64,000 nt of DNA from Castanea sativa (taxonomy: Eukaryota; Streptophyta; Magnoliopsida; Fagales; Fagaceae): positions 1,654,534 through 1,718,533 of the forward strand of contig NC_134024.1 in the NCBI RefSeq assembly GCF_040712315.1. Reading direction: 5' to 3'. The position numbers and the translations under genes were made by a program. The stretch's first letter is position 1. Each line of letters begins with the position of its first letter. The notes beneath the pieces were generated by a model. That model saw nothing but the letters and a program-made list of their open reading frames with translations. It was not told where the DNA came from and did no database searches. Shown here one piece after another: positions 26,382 through 36,098 of this stretch.

Positions 26382-26382
<1 letters not shown>
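24180..26382 (+). repeat. Gypsy-1 3' LTR, split by nested solo LTR
   Basis: LTR halves 24180-24800 and 26243-26382 match the 5' LTR; the GTATT at 26238-26242 is the duplicated target of the nested insert. About 17 differences from the 5' LTR were counted by eye. Confidence 0.9.
24801..26237. mobile_element. Nested solo LTR, 1437 bp (TGTTAGGATT family)
   Basis: Starts TGTTAGGATT, ends TTCCATCA, flanked by GTATT on both sides (24796-24800 and 26238-26242). The 5' LTR of Gypsy-1 shows the uninterrupted site 'acaagtatttgtg'. A TATA-like 'gttataaaggg' near 25896 and the 'gcttccgctgtg' block near the end suit an LTR promoter and U5. Closely related copies sit at 32176 and 36196. No coding region, so a solo LTR. 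Confidence 0.9.

Positions 26383-26420
<38 letters not shown>
26383..26420. repeat. (AAT)n microsatellite, right part
   Basis: About 12 AAT units immediately after Gypsy-1. It is the other side of the tract at 14053-14154. Confidence 0.95.
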
Positions 26421-26589
26421 TTGATTTATCTTTTTTTTTTAATTTTTATATACAAGATAGATTTTATACTCTAGCCTAATCTAAGTGCATATGTGTGTGA
26501 AACTCCCTCCTGAGACTTGAATCCCGGCCCTTGACCCCCACACTCCACAAACATTTATTCTTGTGAAGTGACCACCACACCAAGGGTGC

Positions 26590-26955
26590 ACAGTGGTAAT
26601 AATATGATTTATCGAATTAGTCAAAGTCAAACATCACAATTATTAATGGGCTATCATTCATCAAAAATATTATTAATGGGCTATCCCTCTATAGTCTACG
26701 GCACGATACTACAGAGAAACTACTTGGAGTTGGAAGTGTACAACTAATTAGGTTGCCAAAGAAAAAATGAGAGCCACATTAGTGTCATTGATTTCAAGAA
26801 GACTTTTCTTAGGAGTGAGGCACTTATAGGTTAGTCTAGGGTAGTACTTAGGTAAAAGACTTTTTGCTCTACTTTTATCAATTGATTTTCTTAATTATTC
26901 ATTAAAAAAATGAAAGAATTTCTTTCCTTTTTATACAAAGAGTTTGTTTCATTAC
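26590..26955. repeat. Diverged old copy of duplicated segment, right part
   Basis: Matches 31890-32078 of tandem copy 1 (shared 'ttaatgggctat', 'gccacattagtgtcatt', 'gacttttcttagg'). At 26848 the sequence runs 'agtctaggg tagtac' without the hAT element, then continues like the right flank at 51556-51650. It is therefore an unoccupied relative of the hAT site. 'ttaatgggctat' is itself repeated locally (26645 and 26672). Confidence 0.8.
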
Positions 26956-27628
26956 GCGTGCGTTTGCTAAGCAAAGATTTTGCGTTTTGCATTATTTTAT
27001 TGGATCATATGACACTGTTCACAGACCAGCCAAGTATTGAAAAACAAAGCAATAAGCAGTAAATTTTGGGTCCCTTGACACTATTTATAGTTTAAAAATA
27101 ATTTTGCTACAGTGTTTTTAGCAATAAGTTTTCAGTTTTTAGCAAAATAAGCAGTATCCAAACAGACCCTACGTGTATTTAATTGCTACAATGTTTTTAG
27201 CAATAAGTTTTTAGTTCTTAAGAAAATAAACGGTATCCAAACAGACCCTACGTGTATTTAATTGAAACCATCTTCCACTTTCTCACCATCAACCTTGCTG
27301 ATTGCGACTTGAGTCATGGGCTAACTGATTTTTGGGTTGGGTTTATTATGTGGGTCTTGAGTTGATTTTGACTGCTTATTGGTGGGTTGTGCTGATTTTA
27401 TTTTTCCTTCTGGTTGTGGTGAGTTTCAGATGGTGAGGATGTTTTGTGTTTTTTTTTTCTCTAGTGGTGTTGGGTTTATTTAATTTCCTCCATTGGCTTT
27501 TTTTTGGGGGTGATTTGGGTTGGTTTTTTAGATGATTTTTGTTCAATTTTTTGGGTATTGGTGGATTTGGGTTGCTTTCATGGTGACCGATGGTTAAATG
27601 CTCTTTACAAACTCTTTGTATAAAAAGG
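26926..27628. repeat. 22-bp inverted repeats bounding ~700 bp, with internal 75-bp duplication
   Basis: 26926-26947 (CCTTTTTATACAAAGAG...) and 27607-27628 are exact reverse complements over 22 bp. The interior has no ORF of note. It contains a MITE-like core ('gcgtttgctaagcaaag' to 'ccaaacagaccctacg') whose last ~75 bp are repeated in tandem ('atccaaacagaccctacgtg' at ~27167 and ~27235). The left arm also occurs at the right edge of the tandem array (~51635), so the arms may not be element ends. Confidence 0.6.
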
Positions 27629-27639
27629 AATTTTGTCCA

Positions 27640-28060
27640 ATTTCATTAATAATTTTCCGTTAAGTATGTAATGAATTAATGAAAATAAATTCTCACACAA
27701 AAACTTTATAAAATATTTTTATTAATTTTATAAATATTTTTCATGAGAGAAAAATATTTGTTTAATTACAGTTCTTTAACAAATTTTGTGGCAACGAAAG
27801 CATGGCTGTGACTAGTGGCGCCAAAGGTCAATGGTGGTACTAAGATGTGTGAGTATTTTTTTTTTATATTATTATTTTAGGTAAGTGAAATAAGAAAAGG
27901 CATAAAATATGGAGTTAATTAAATGGGTGGACACATGGCAAATTTTGAATTGTAGAATAGAGAAAATGATGCAAAAGATTTAGATTACAACAAAGTGTCT
28001 TACACAAACTATATTTATTCGGAAACAATACTTCCAACTATTTTTATCTAATTCAGTAAT
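27640..28060. other. AT-rich DNA 3' of the P450 gene
   Basis: No gene is seen. It lies downstream of the minus-strand P450 and should hold its 3' UTR; I cannot place a cleavage site with confidence. Confidence 0.5.
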
Positions 28061-28067
28061 TTCCCCG

Positions 28068-29588
28068 TCAAACAAATCTTTTGGTGATCCTCACCTTCAA
28101 ACCATGTTTCATTTGAAGAAGAATGGAGGTATTCGGTGAAATAGGATGACTTTCAACCACTTGAACACGATAATTCCAAAGGATGGCACTTGCAATTATT
28201 TTTATTTGAATGAAGGTCATATCCTTACCTAAACAAGACCTCGGTCCTGCATTAAACACTGTGAACTTAAAGGATGGTACATGCACTATTTCTCCACGCT
28301 TTGAAATCCATCTCTCTGGCTTGAAGTCCAAGCAATCTTCACCCCATATGCTCTCCATCCTTCCCATTGCGTAAAAATAGTTTAAAATTCTTGTATTTGG
28401 CCTTATAGAGTGACCGCTAGGAAGAATATCAGATTGAACTGAACATTTTAGACTTAAAGTTACAGGTGAAAAAAGGCGTAAGGATTCGCATATCGCTCCA
28501 TGGAGATAGACTAGCTTACTTAGCTCGTCTATGTTCAAGTCCTTGGACTTTCTGTTGTCCAACAAATGCTCCTTGATCTCTTCTAAAATCTTGGCTTCCA
28601 CTGATGGGTGTGTTGCAACAAGCCAAAAAAACCACGTAAGTGCGGCACTTATAGTGTCTTTCCCTGCTGCCAAGAGATTAGCTGTAGTGTCCTTCAGAAA
28701 GTTGTTGGATTTTGTAATATTACTACTCATTTCTCCTTCCTGATGCTCCATAGCTATAGCTGTAAGCAAGTTGAATTTTAGTTCCTCCTTTTTCAGGGTC
28801 AGTAGTTCTTCTCGCTTGGTTGAGATGCATTCATATATAAATTCATCCAAAACTTTCATGGCATGCGATAGCTTCTTCTCTGATCCAATTTGAAGCTTTC
28901 TTTGTAACTTCCACCATCTTTCTGGCACAAAGTGTCGATATAATAGACCTTCCTCAACTTCATCAAACGCTTTAAAATGTGCAACTTCAGGGAATTCAAT
29001 GGAGAGGCAATTTGGATCGTGACCTAAAACCATTAAGCAAATACTATCAAAGGTGAACCGTTGAAAAATGTCTTGTAAATCAACCTCAATTCCCAAACTT
29101 GAGACGTGATCAAGAATTGGAATGAGGCCCTTTTCCACCTTTCCCTTGACAACTTCCTCAAAGAACAACTTGAACTTGTTGTCCTTTAAAAATGTATGAA
29201 GTAGCTTCCTTTGATATCTCCATGAGTCATGATCAGAATTCAAAATCCCATCTCCCAGAACATCAAAAATCTCTTGGAACTCCGGCCCTTTTGGGTAGTT
29301 AGAAAAGTTTTTGCTGCAAATGTGGTGGAGGTTCATGGGATCACTAGTGAGCACAATGTTCGTGTCAGTGAACCAAGGACCCTTAAACTCGAAAGTGCCC
29401 CCATTACGTTGTAGGTGCCAGGTTAAATACTCATGGATATTCAACCGATTTTGAAGAAGGCCCGGGAGCATTCCGACAAGAGGCCAATTGGTGATGGTTT
29501 GGGTTTTGCTCCATCTCCAATGACAAAGAAAAAGGAGGCATAAAAATATTGCTGCAAGTAACTCCGGGTACAAAAGTAGTGTGGCCAT
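28068..29588 (-). CDS. Cytochrome P450, CYP96A-type (MAH1-like)
   Basis: An intact, intronless 506-codon gene from ATG at 29588. An N-terminal membrane anchor (residues ~7-25, LYPELLAAIFLCLLFLC) and a proline hinge (NWPLVGMLPG, 34-43) place it on the ER, cytosolic face. The I-helix oxygen-binding motif AAGKDT is at 307-312, ExxR (ESLR) at 368-371, PERW at 424-427, and the heme loop FNAGPRSCLG at 445-454 with Cys452 as iron ligand. Length, lack of introns and motif wording fit the CYP86 clan, best CYP96A, whose known member MAH1 hydroxylates mid-chain wax alkanes; the substrate here is inferred only. The region after ExxR (SPVTLSLKC) differs from the PPVPF-type wording usual in the family, so substrate or activity may have shifted. 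It is the only apparently intact host gene in the window. Confidence 0.93.
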   Translation of the reverse strand: MATLLLYPELLAAIFLCLLFLCHWRWSKTQTITNWPLVGMLPGLLQNRLNIHEYLTWHLQRNGGTFEFKGPWFTDTNIVLTSDPMNLHHICSKNFSNYPKGPEFQEIFDVLGDGILNSDHDSWRYQRKLLHTFLKDNKFKLFFEEVVKGKVEKGLIPILDHVSSLGIEVDLQDIFQRFTFDSICLMVLGHDPNCLSIEFPEVAHFKAFDEVEEGLLYRHFVPERWWKLQRKLQIGSEKKLSHAMKVLDEFIYECISTKREELLTLKKEELKFNLLTAIAMEHQEGEMSSNITKSNNFLKDTTANLLAAGKDTISAALTWFFWLVATHPSVEAKILEEIKEHLLDNRKSKDLNIDELSKLVYLHGAICESLRLFSPVTLSLKCSVQSDILPSGHSIRPNTRILNYFYAMGRMESIWGEDCLDFKPERWISKRGEIVHVPSFKFTVFNAGPRSCLGKDMTFIQIKIIASAILWNYRVQVVESHPISPNTSILLQMKHGLKVRITKRFV

Positions 29589-29636
29589 TGGAGTTGATAG
29601 AAGTTTTGTGGTTTCATGAAGTCTCGAGGTAAATGG

Positions 29637-29644
29637 CTTTTATA
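29637..29644 (-). promoter_or_regulatory. TATA box of the P450 gene
   Basis: TATAAAAG on the minus strand, 49-56 bases before the ATG. A second AT-rich candidate (ATAAATATA) lies near 29661-29669. With the nearer one the 5' UTR would be only ~20 nt, so the farther one may be used. Confidence 0.55.
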
Positions 29645-29741
29645 AGCATGCAAGGCTAGGTATATTTATTCACCGCCAACTCTAGGATGGCTAGGCTTGT
29701 GTTAAGTGGTGGAGCTAAAAAATTTCTATAGGGGAATGAAG

Positions 29742-29791
<50 letters not shown>
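29742..29791. repeat. (TA)n microsatellite
   Basis: About 50 bp of alternating TA ~150 bp upstream of the P450 start. Confidence 0.95.
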
Positions 29792-29793
<2 letters not shown>

Positions 29794-30275
29794 AATTAAA
29801 TCCAAAGAGTAACATGTGTATGTGTATATGCACACACATAAAATATTTTTGTATCATGATCTAATATATGTTATTTTCTCATTTACATTAAGGATATATA
29901 TCATTAATAAAAATAAAAATTAAAGCATTCTTAACTTCTAACCATGAAATCGACATTTATGCTTTCTCTAAAAAGAAAAAAAAAAGTTTGCATCCCTAAT
30001 TTCCTTAAAACATTAATAAAAATGAATAAAGAAGCTTTTTATTAAAAATATTTTACTTTTATATTCTAGGATGTCTCTTAAATATTATTTGGTTTAATGA
30101 ACTTGAACTATTATGGTATAAGAGTAATTATAGGAAAATAAAGTGTATAAATAATTTATAATTTTTTCTATTTTTCTGAAATACATTAAATACATTTTAA
30201 ATTAATGAATTGTGTAGTTTCTTATTTTACTTGCGACCTCATTGATAAGACAGTTTACTATGAGATTACATGCAA
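29792..30275. other. AT-rich upstream region of the P450
   Basis: No gene is seen. This is single-copy DNA between the P450 promoter and the left edge of tandem copy 1. Confidence 0.5.
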
Positions 30276-31273
30276 GAAATTACAAATGCCATGTATAGCC
30301 AAAGAGAATTATGGGGTTTGAGGACAATGTAATAATGAAACCCATTATTCAAGGATTAAGGATTCAAAATTTTTAATGTTAATCTTCCATTCCTTACAAT
30401 TTTTTTATATTTAAGTTACAAGTTACAACCAATAATTAATATGTATTTCTTCGTAGTAAAACTATCTGCACCAGGCACCGACACAAGTCACAGTAAGTAA
30501 AATAGGTGGATGGATTGCAGACGAAATGGAATCCAATAAACATTTGGGACATGAAAATTAAATGTTATGAAATTTGACTTTTTTAAAAAAAAAATTATAC
30601 AAAGATAGAATTTCTACTCAGCCTAATCTATATATTTTTTTTCTAATAATGTACAACAGTTGAGCTACCACGTTGCCGCCACTCCCAAAATCTACAAGAA
30701 ATTTGACTTGAAAACAATGATATAGTACTGCATCTAATAATGTACAATAGATGAGCTACCACGTTACCCCTTTCCCTCTCCCTTGTGTGTGTGTGTTTGT
30801 TTCTCAAAAAAAGAAAAGTAAAATGCACTTTCTTTCTTCATTAGAAAGTGAAAAAAGAAAAAATGATGAAAATAAGATAATAATTAAAATAAGTTATTAA
30901 AGAAATGACAAAGCAGTGTTTTTTTTTTTGGTTGACAAAATAACAAAGCAGTGCTAATATACAAGAAAGGGAAATATTTCAATCCTCTAAACCACAAAAT
31001 TGTAAGATACTTTACACCACCATAGAACTCTATTTGACATTCTCTAACCCAAGAAAACCGATCTGATGGCTGCACTAGTGTCGGCAATCGAATAAGCTCC
31101 CAAACTTCCAGAAGTTAAGCGGCAACTTCATGAGGTTGGTGGTGGAGACTAGAGGGCATGACTTTTTTGTTTCTCTTATTTTTGGCAAATGAAACAAAAG
31201 GTAAAAAATTAGGTATAAATTGCGGATGGTAAATTCTAATTCGTGGTACATAGAGTGGTAAATTCTAATTCTA

Positions 31274-31336
<63 letters not shown>

Positions 31337-32078
31337 TTCAAACTTCTTTTTTTTTTTTAATAGAACAACTTTTGGTTTTAACTAACCAATCATGTGTTTG
31401 ATTTTGAAAATATAAGAAACATGTTTTTCATTTTCACTGTTAAAAACTAGTTTTTTGAAACAAAAAATCATCGAATGAAACATATCATTTGAAATAATGG
31501 TCAATGTCAAACTATTTTATAATTCATACATACCAAAAGATTCTACCAATACTCAATTGAGTTTGCCAGCAACGTCCACTTTTTTGACGTTGCAAGTTCT
31601 TTATATTCTTAGCATATGTATCAAATTTTGTGTAAATCAGATGTTATTTATTATTTAATCCATAAACTTATTTCTTATGTATAATTTTAAAATATAAAAA
31701 CTTGAAATTTAAATATTTGATTAGTGATATGCCTATTGATCTTTGATCTTCTTGAAATTTGCAATTATGAAGGATATAAGAAGAAAATGTAATCTAATGG
31801 TGAATTTGTCAAAATTCATATCCAATAAAAAGATATTGAGTAGAATTATAGTATTAGGCTACAACCAAGTTTGTTATCAAATTATATCCATAACTAAATT
31901 AGTTAAAGTCACACCTCACAATTGTTAATGGGCTACCCCTCTGCGGCACAATACTACGTATATGCTACTTGGAAGTGTACCACTAATTAGGTTACGAAAG
32001 AAATAATAAAAGCCACATTAGTGTCATTTATTTTAAGGAGACTTTTCTTAGGTGTGATGCATTTATTGATAGTTTAGG

Positions 32079-34288
32079 CAGGGACGGATTCAATTGGGCG
32101 GCCAAGGGGGCTGAGCCCCCTTGGCCCTTTTTTTTTTTTATACTTATTATATATTTCATTTTTTGTAGTTGGGCCTGTTAGGATTTGTGCCCTTAAATCC
32201 TATTGTATGATACTATATATGATATTATGTATGACATTATGTATGACATGATGTATGACTTAATATTGTGATTGATAAAGTTATTTTATTATTATCTAAA
32301 ATAAATGTAACATGAATATGAGACATTATCATATAGTCCATGAGATGCATTGTATGTGATTTATGTGAAAAGTCACAGAAGATGTAAATCATAAGTTCTT
32401 TGTAAACTCAGAATTTATAGTTCATAGTCGGTGATGAAATTGGGCATTTCATCTGCGAAGACTATAACGTATCAACTAAGATGATTTGTCTTGATCATGG
32501 AAGTGGAGACTTCTAGTTGATATGTTGATATATTTTAAGAGTTAAGACATATTGAACAGGACCGCTGTGAGATTTATTATCTTCATAACGACTGTCAAAT
32601 GAATAATAAATCTCACGACTTCTATTTGCATGAACTCTTAATCCTGAGAGAATAATGGACCTGATCATGAGATGTAGGTTGCTTTGATGTATCAGGAGTG
32701 AGATCTAAAGTAACGGTCAAAATCTCAGTATGTTGGGCAGCCACATTTAATGTTGATGGAACATATATTCTCAAGATGGAATTCATAGTCTCTTGAAGAA
32801 GATATAAAATATTCCCTTGAGATAAGTTTAATGGTTCAGTTATTCAGAAAGTTAGGCCTAACCACTTTAGTAAGAAATTACTAAAGTATATATTTATGAA
32901 ATTGGATTTCATAAATATATAATGAATAACTTTAAAGAATTAAACCGGGTACTCAAGGATAAGATGTAGTAATTTACAAAGTGGCAGTCTACATTTATGA
33001 CTTTGTGTTATTACGAATATTTTATGAAGGGGTTACGTGTATAATAAAGTCTTGGGATATAATTTATTAATAAGGCCTAGAGTGCAATTATATTTATATA
33101 GTGGTATTAAATATAATTAATGGTAACTTTGGACTTGTCAAGAGTTGATGGAAAAGCCCAAGGCCCATTGGAGCTAGTGTCTTATTGGTCCTTTTTGGTC
33201 CCACTCCAAGCCACACACTAAAGCCCAATTAGAAAGGCCCAATAGGCCAGCCCAATTAGATAATCAGTTAGTTATAAAAGGGAGAAACATACAGAATTTC
33301 TTTTTTAAGAGATTAGAAAAGAAAAAGAAACGGTGTGTGAGAGAGTGTGAGACACACTTTCATTCTCCCTTTGAAAAACTGATTGAGAGACCACACATCT
33401 TGGGCGTAAAGTGGAATTGGAGTGAAGATTAAAAGTGTTCCCAAGTGCTTCTAATCTTTGTTTTGAATTCCTCCACACCAAGGTACGCTATCTTGTTCTT
33501 AAATTCTGAAATTTACATTGTGCACATTATCAATCATGAATGAAATAGATCATTGTTTGTTGCTTCCGCTGTGTGTTTTGTATGAGATACAAAACCAAAA
33601 TTTTTCCTTCAGGGCCTCCCTCCTAGAATAGCTTAGCCTAGCTCAACTAACAACTATCCAACTAAAAAAATAAAAACATTCACAATGGTGATTGTATTTT
33701 AGCAAAAAAATTATTTTACTACCAAAAAACCATGTGTTACTTGAGAAGCTAAAACTAAATTTTTTGAAACTACTGTATATTGGTATAAATACCACTTGAT
33801 TGTAGCAAGTTGTTAAAAATAAAATAAAATATTTTAATTAAGATTATCTCTCTTCCATCAATTGGAAAACTCAAATTCTCTCTATTCTTTTATTATTTTA
33901 ATGAGTTATTTATATTAATTTAAATGAAGTGGTAAAAAAATAGAACATTTGATGTTGGATGTATTATAAAATGAGGTGGTAAAATGGATAAAGTAGCTTT
34001 TTAAGGTGCTAAAAGCTAAATTTTATAGCACCACTACTATGAATGCTTTAACTTCTAAAATAAAAATAAAAATCCTAACCAGCCTAGAATTTAAAAATAT
34101 TATTATTATAATTATTATTATTATTATTATTTTTTGTCATTGTTGGTAAGTGATTGAATTTTAATGTATTAAGAAAAAATGGTTTTGTGTATTTATAGTT
34201 TGTTAATACTATACGGATGCTTATTTGGAGTTTTTTTCTTCTTCTTATATTCTAGCTCCCTTTAGCTTGAATCCTGGGTCCGTCCCTA
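32079..34288. mobile_element. hAT-like non-autonomous element, copy 1 (with solo LTR inside)
   Basis: Ends CAGGGACGGA... and ...TCCGTCCCTA; copy 3 keeps the expected final G. Flanks AGTTTAGG (32071-32078) and AGTCTAGA (34289-34296) are an 8-bp target duplication with mutations. An 8-bp duplication and CAGGG-type inverted ends indicate the hAT superfamily. Without the LTR it is ~770 bp and has no transposase. A perfect 13-bp-arm hairpin with a 1-base loop lies at 32100-32126. Confidence 0.8.
32176..33611. mobile_element. Solo LTR, 1436 bp, inside hAT copy 1
   Basis: TGTTAGGATT...TTCCTTCA, same family as the one at 24801. Flanked by GGGCC on both sides (32171-32175 and 33612-33616). Copy 3 of the tandem segment has the empty site 'gttgggcctccc' at ~40224. 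Confidence 0.92.
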
Positions 34289-35298
34289 AGTCTAGAAATT
34301 ACAAATGGCATGTATAGCCAAAGAGAATTATGGGGTTTGAGGACAATGTAATAATGAAACCCATTATTCAAGGATTAAGGATTCAAAATTTTTAATGTTA
34401 ATCTTCCAATCCTTACAGTTTTCTTATATTTAAGTTACAAGTTACAACCAATAACTAATATGTATTTCTTCGTGGTAAAACTATCTGCACCAGGCACCGA
34501 CACAAGTCACAGTAAGTAAAACAGGTGGATGGATTGCAGACGAAATGGAATCCGATAAACATTTAGGACATGAAAATTAAATGTTATGAAATTTGACTTT
34601 TTTAAAATAAAAAAAAAAATTTATCCAAAGATAGAATTTCTACTTAGCCTAATCTAATTTATTTTTTCTAATTATGTACAACAGTTGAGCTACCACGTTG
34701 CCGCCACTCCCAAAATCTACAAGAAATTTGACTTTGAAAACAATGATATAGTACTGCATCTAATAATGTACAATAGATGAGCTACCACGTTACCCCGTTC
34801 CCTCTCCCTTGTGTGTGTGTGTTTGTTTCTCAACAAAAATAAAATAAAATGCACTTTCTTTCTTCGTTAGAAAGTCAAAAAAAAAAATGATGAAAATAAG
34901 GTAATAATTAAAATAAGTTATTAAAGAAATGACAAAGCAGTATTTTTTTTTTTTGGTTGACAAAATAACAAAGCAGTGCTAATACACAAGAAAGGAAAAT
35001 ATTTCAATCCTCTAAACCACAAAATTGTAAGATACTTTACACCACCATAGAACTCCATTTGACGTTCTCTAACCCAAGAAAACCGATCTGATGGCTGCAC
35101 AAGTGTCAACAATTGAATAAGCTCCCAAACTTCCAGAAGTTAAGCGGCAACTTCATGAGGTTGGTGGTGGAGACTAGAGGGGATGACTTTTTTGTTTCTC
35201 TTATTTTTGGCAAATGAAACAAAACGTAAAAAATTAGGTATAAATTGCGGATGGTAAATTCTAATTCGTGGTACATAGAGTGGTAAATTCTAATTCTA

Positions 35299-35361
<63 letters not shown>

Positions 35362-36098
35362 TTCAAACTTTTTTTTTTTAATAGAACAATTTTTGGTTTC
35401 AACTAACCAATCATGTGTTTGATTTTGAAAATATAAGAAACATATTTTTCATTTTCCCTGTTAAAAACTAGTTTTTGGAAACAAAAAATTACCCAATGAA
35501 ACATATCATTTGAAATAATGGTCAATGTCAAACTATTTTATAATGCATACATACCAAAAGATTCTACCAATACTCAATTGAGTTTGCCCGCAACGTCCAC
35601 TTTTTTGACGTTGCAAGTTCTTTATATTCTTAGCATACGTATCAAATTTCGTGTAAATTAGATGTTATTTACTATTTAATCCATAAACTTATTTCTTATG
35701 TATAATTTTAAAATATAAAAACTTGAATTTAAATATTTGATTGGTGATATGGCTATTGATCTTTGATCTTCTTGAAATTTGCAACGATGAAGGATATAAG
35801 AAGAAAATGTAATCTAATGGTAAATTAGTCAAAATTCATATCCAATAAAAAGATATTGAGTAGAATTATAGTATTAGGCTACAACCAAGTTTGTTATCAA
35901 ATTATATCCATAACTAAATTAGTTAAAGTCACACCTCACAATTGTTAATGGGCTACCCCTCTGCGGCACAATACTACGTATATGCTACTTGGAAGTGTAC
36001 CACTAATTAGGTTACGAAAGAAATAATAAAAGCCACATTAGTGTCATTTATTTTAAGGAGACTTTTCTTAGGTGTGATGCATTTATTGATAGTTTAGG

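Larger units (their letters stand above)
14155..26382 (+). mobile_element. Gypsy-1: decayed Tat-type Ty3/gypsy LTR retrotransposon
   Basis: Starts TGTGGGG and ends CTTACA inside an AAT tract; the best target duplication is ATAAT (14150-14154 and 26383-26387), necessarily ambiguous in a microsatellite. Order: 5' LTR, primer-binding site, gag-protease, RT-RNaseH-aRNH-integrase, 151-bp tandem repeats, a minus-strand spliced ORF, and a 3' LTR carrying a nested solo LTR (24801-26237). Without that insert the element is ~10.8 kb. All plus-strand coding DNA remains in one frame but has eight interrupted sites. The LTRs differ by roughly 2-3% by eye, so insertion is fairly recent. The second RNase H domain and the antisense ORF point to the Tat lineage. 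Confidence 0.92.
30276..34296. repeat. Tandem segmental copy 1 (~4.02 kb)
   Basis: Begins 'agaaattacaaatgcc' and ends in the hAT element with its right target copy AGTCTAGA. The marker 'atgtatagcc' lies at 30291, 34310 and 38326, giving periods of 4019 and 4016 bp. Contents: two similar ~34-bp blocks with 'gagctaccacgtt' (30643 and 30735), an (ATT)n tract (31277-31335), a hAT-like element (32079-34288) and inside that a solo LTR. No gene; the short minus-strand ORF at 30884-31087 recurs in every copy but has no recognisable domain. Confidence 0.93.

Noticed and set aside
31075..31341. Poly-Ile ORFs (also 35106-35402 and 26242-26424)
   Set aside because: Translation of (ATT)n microsatellites.
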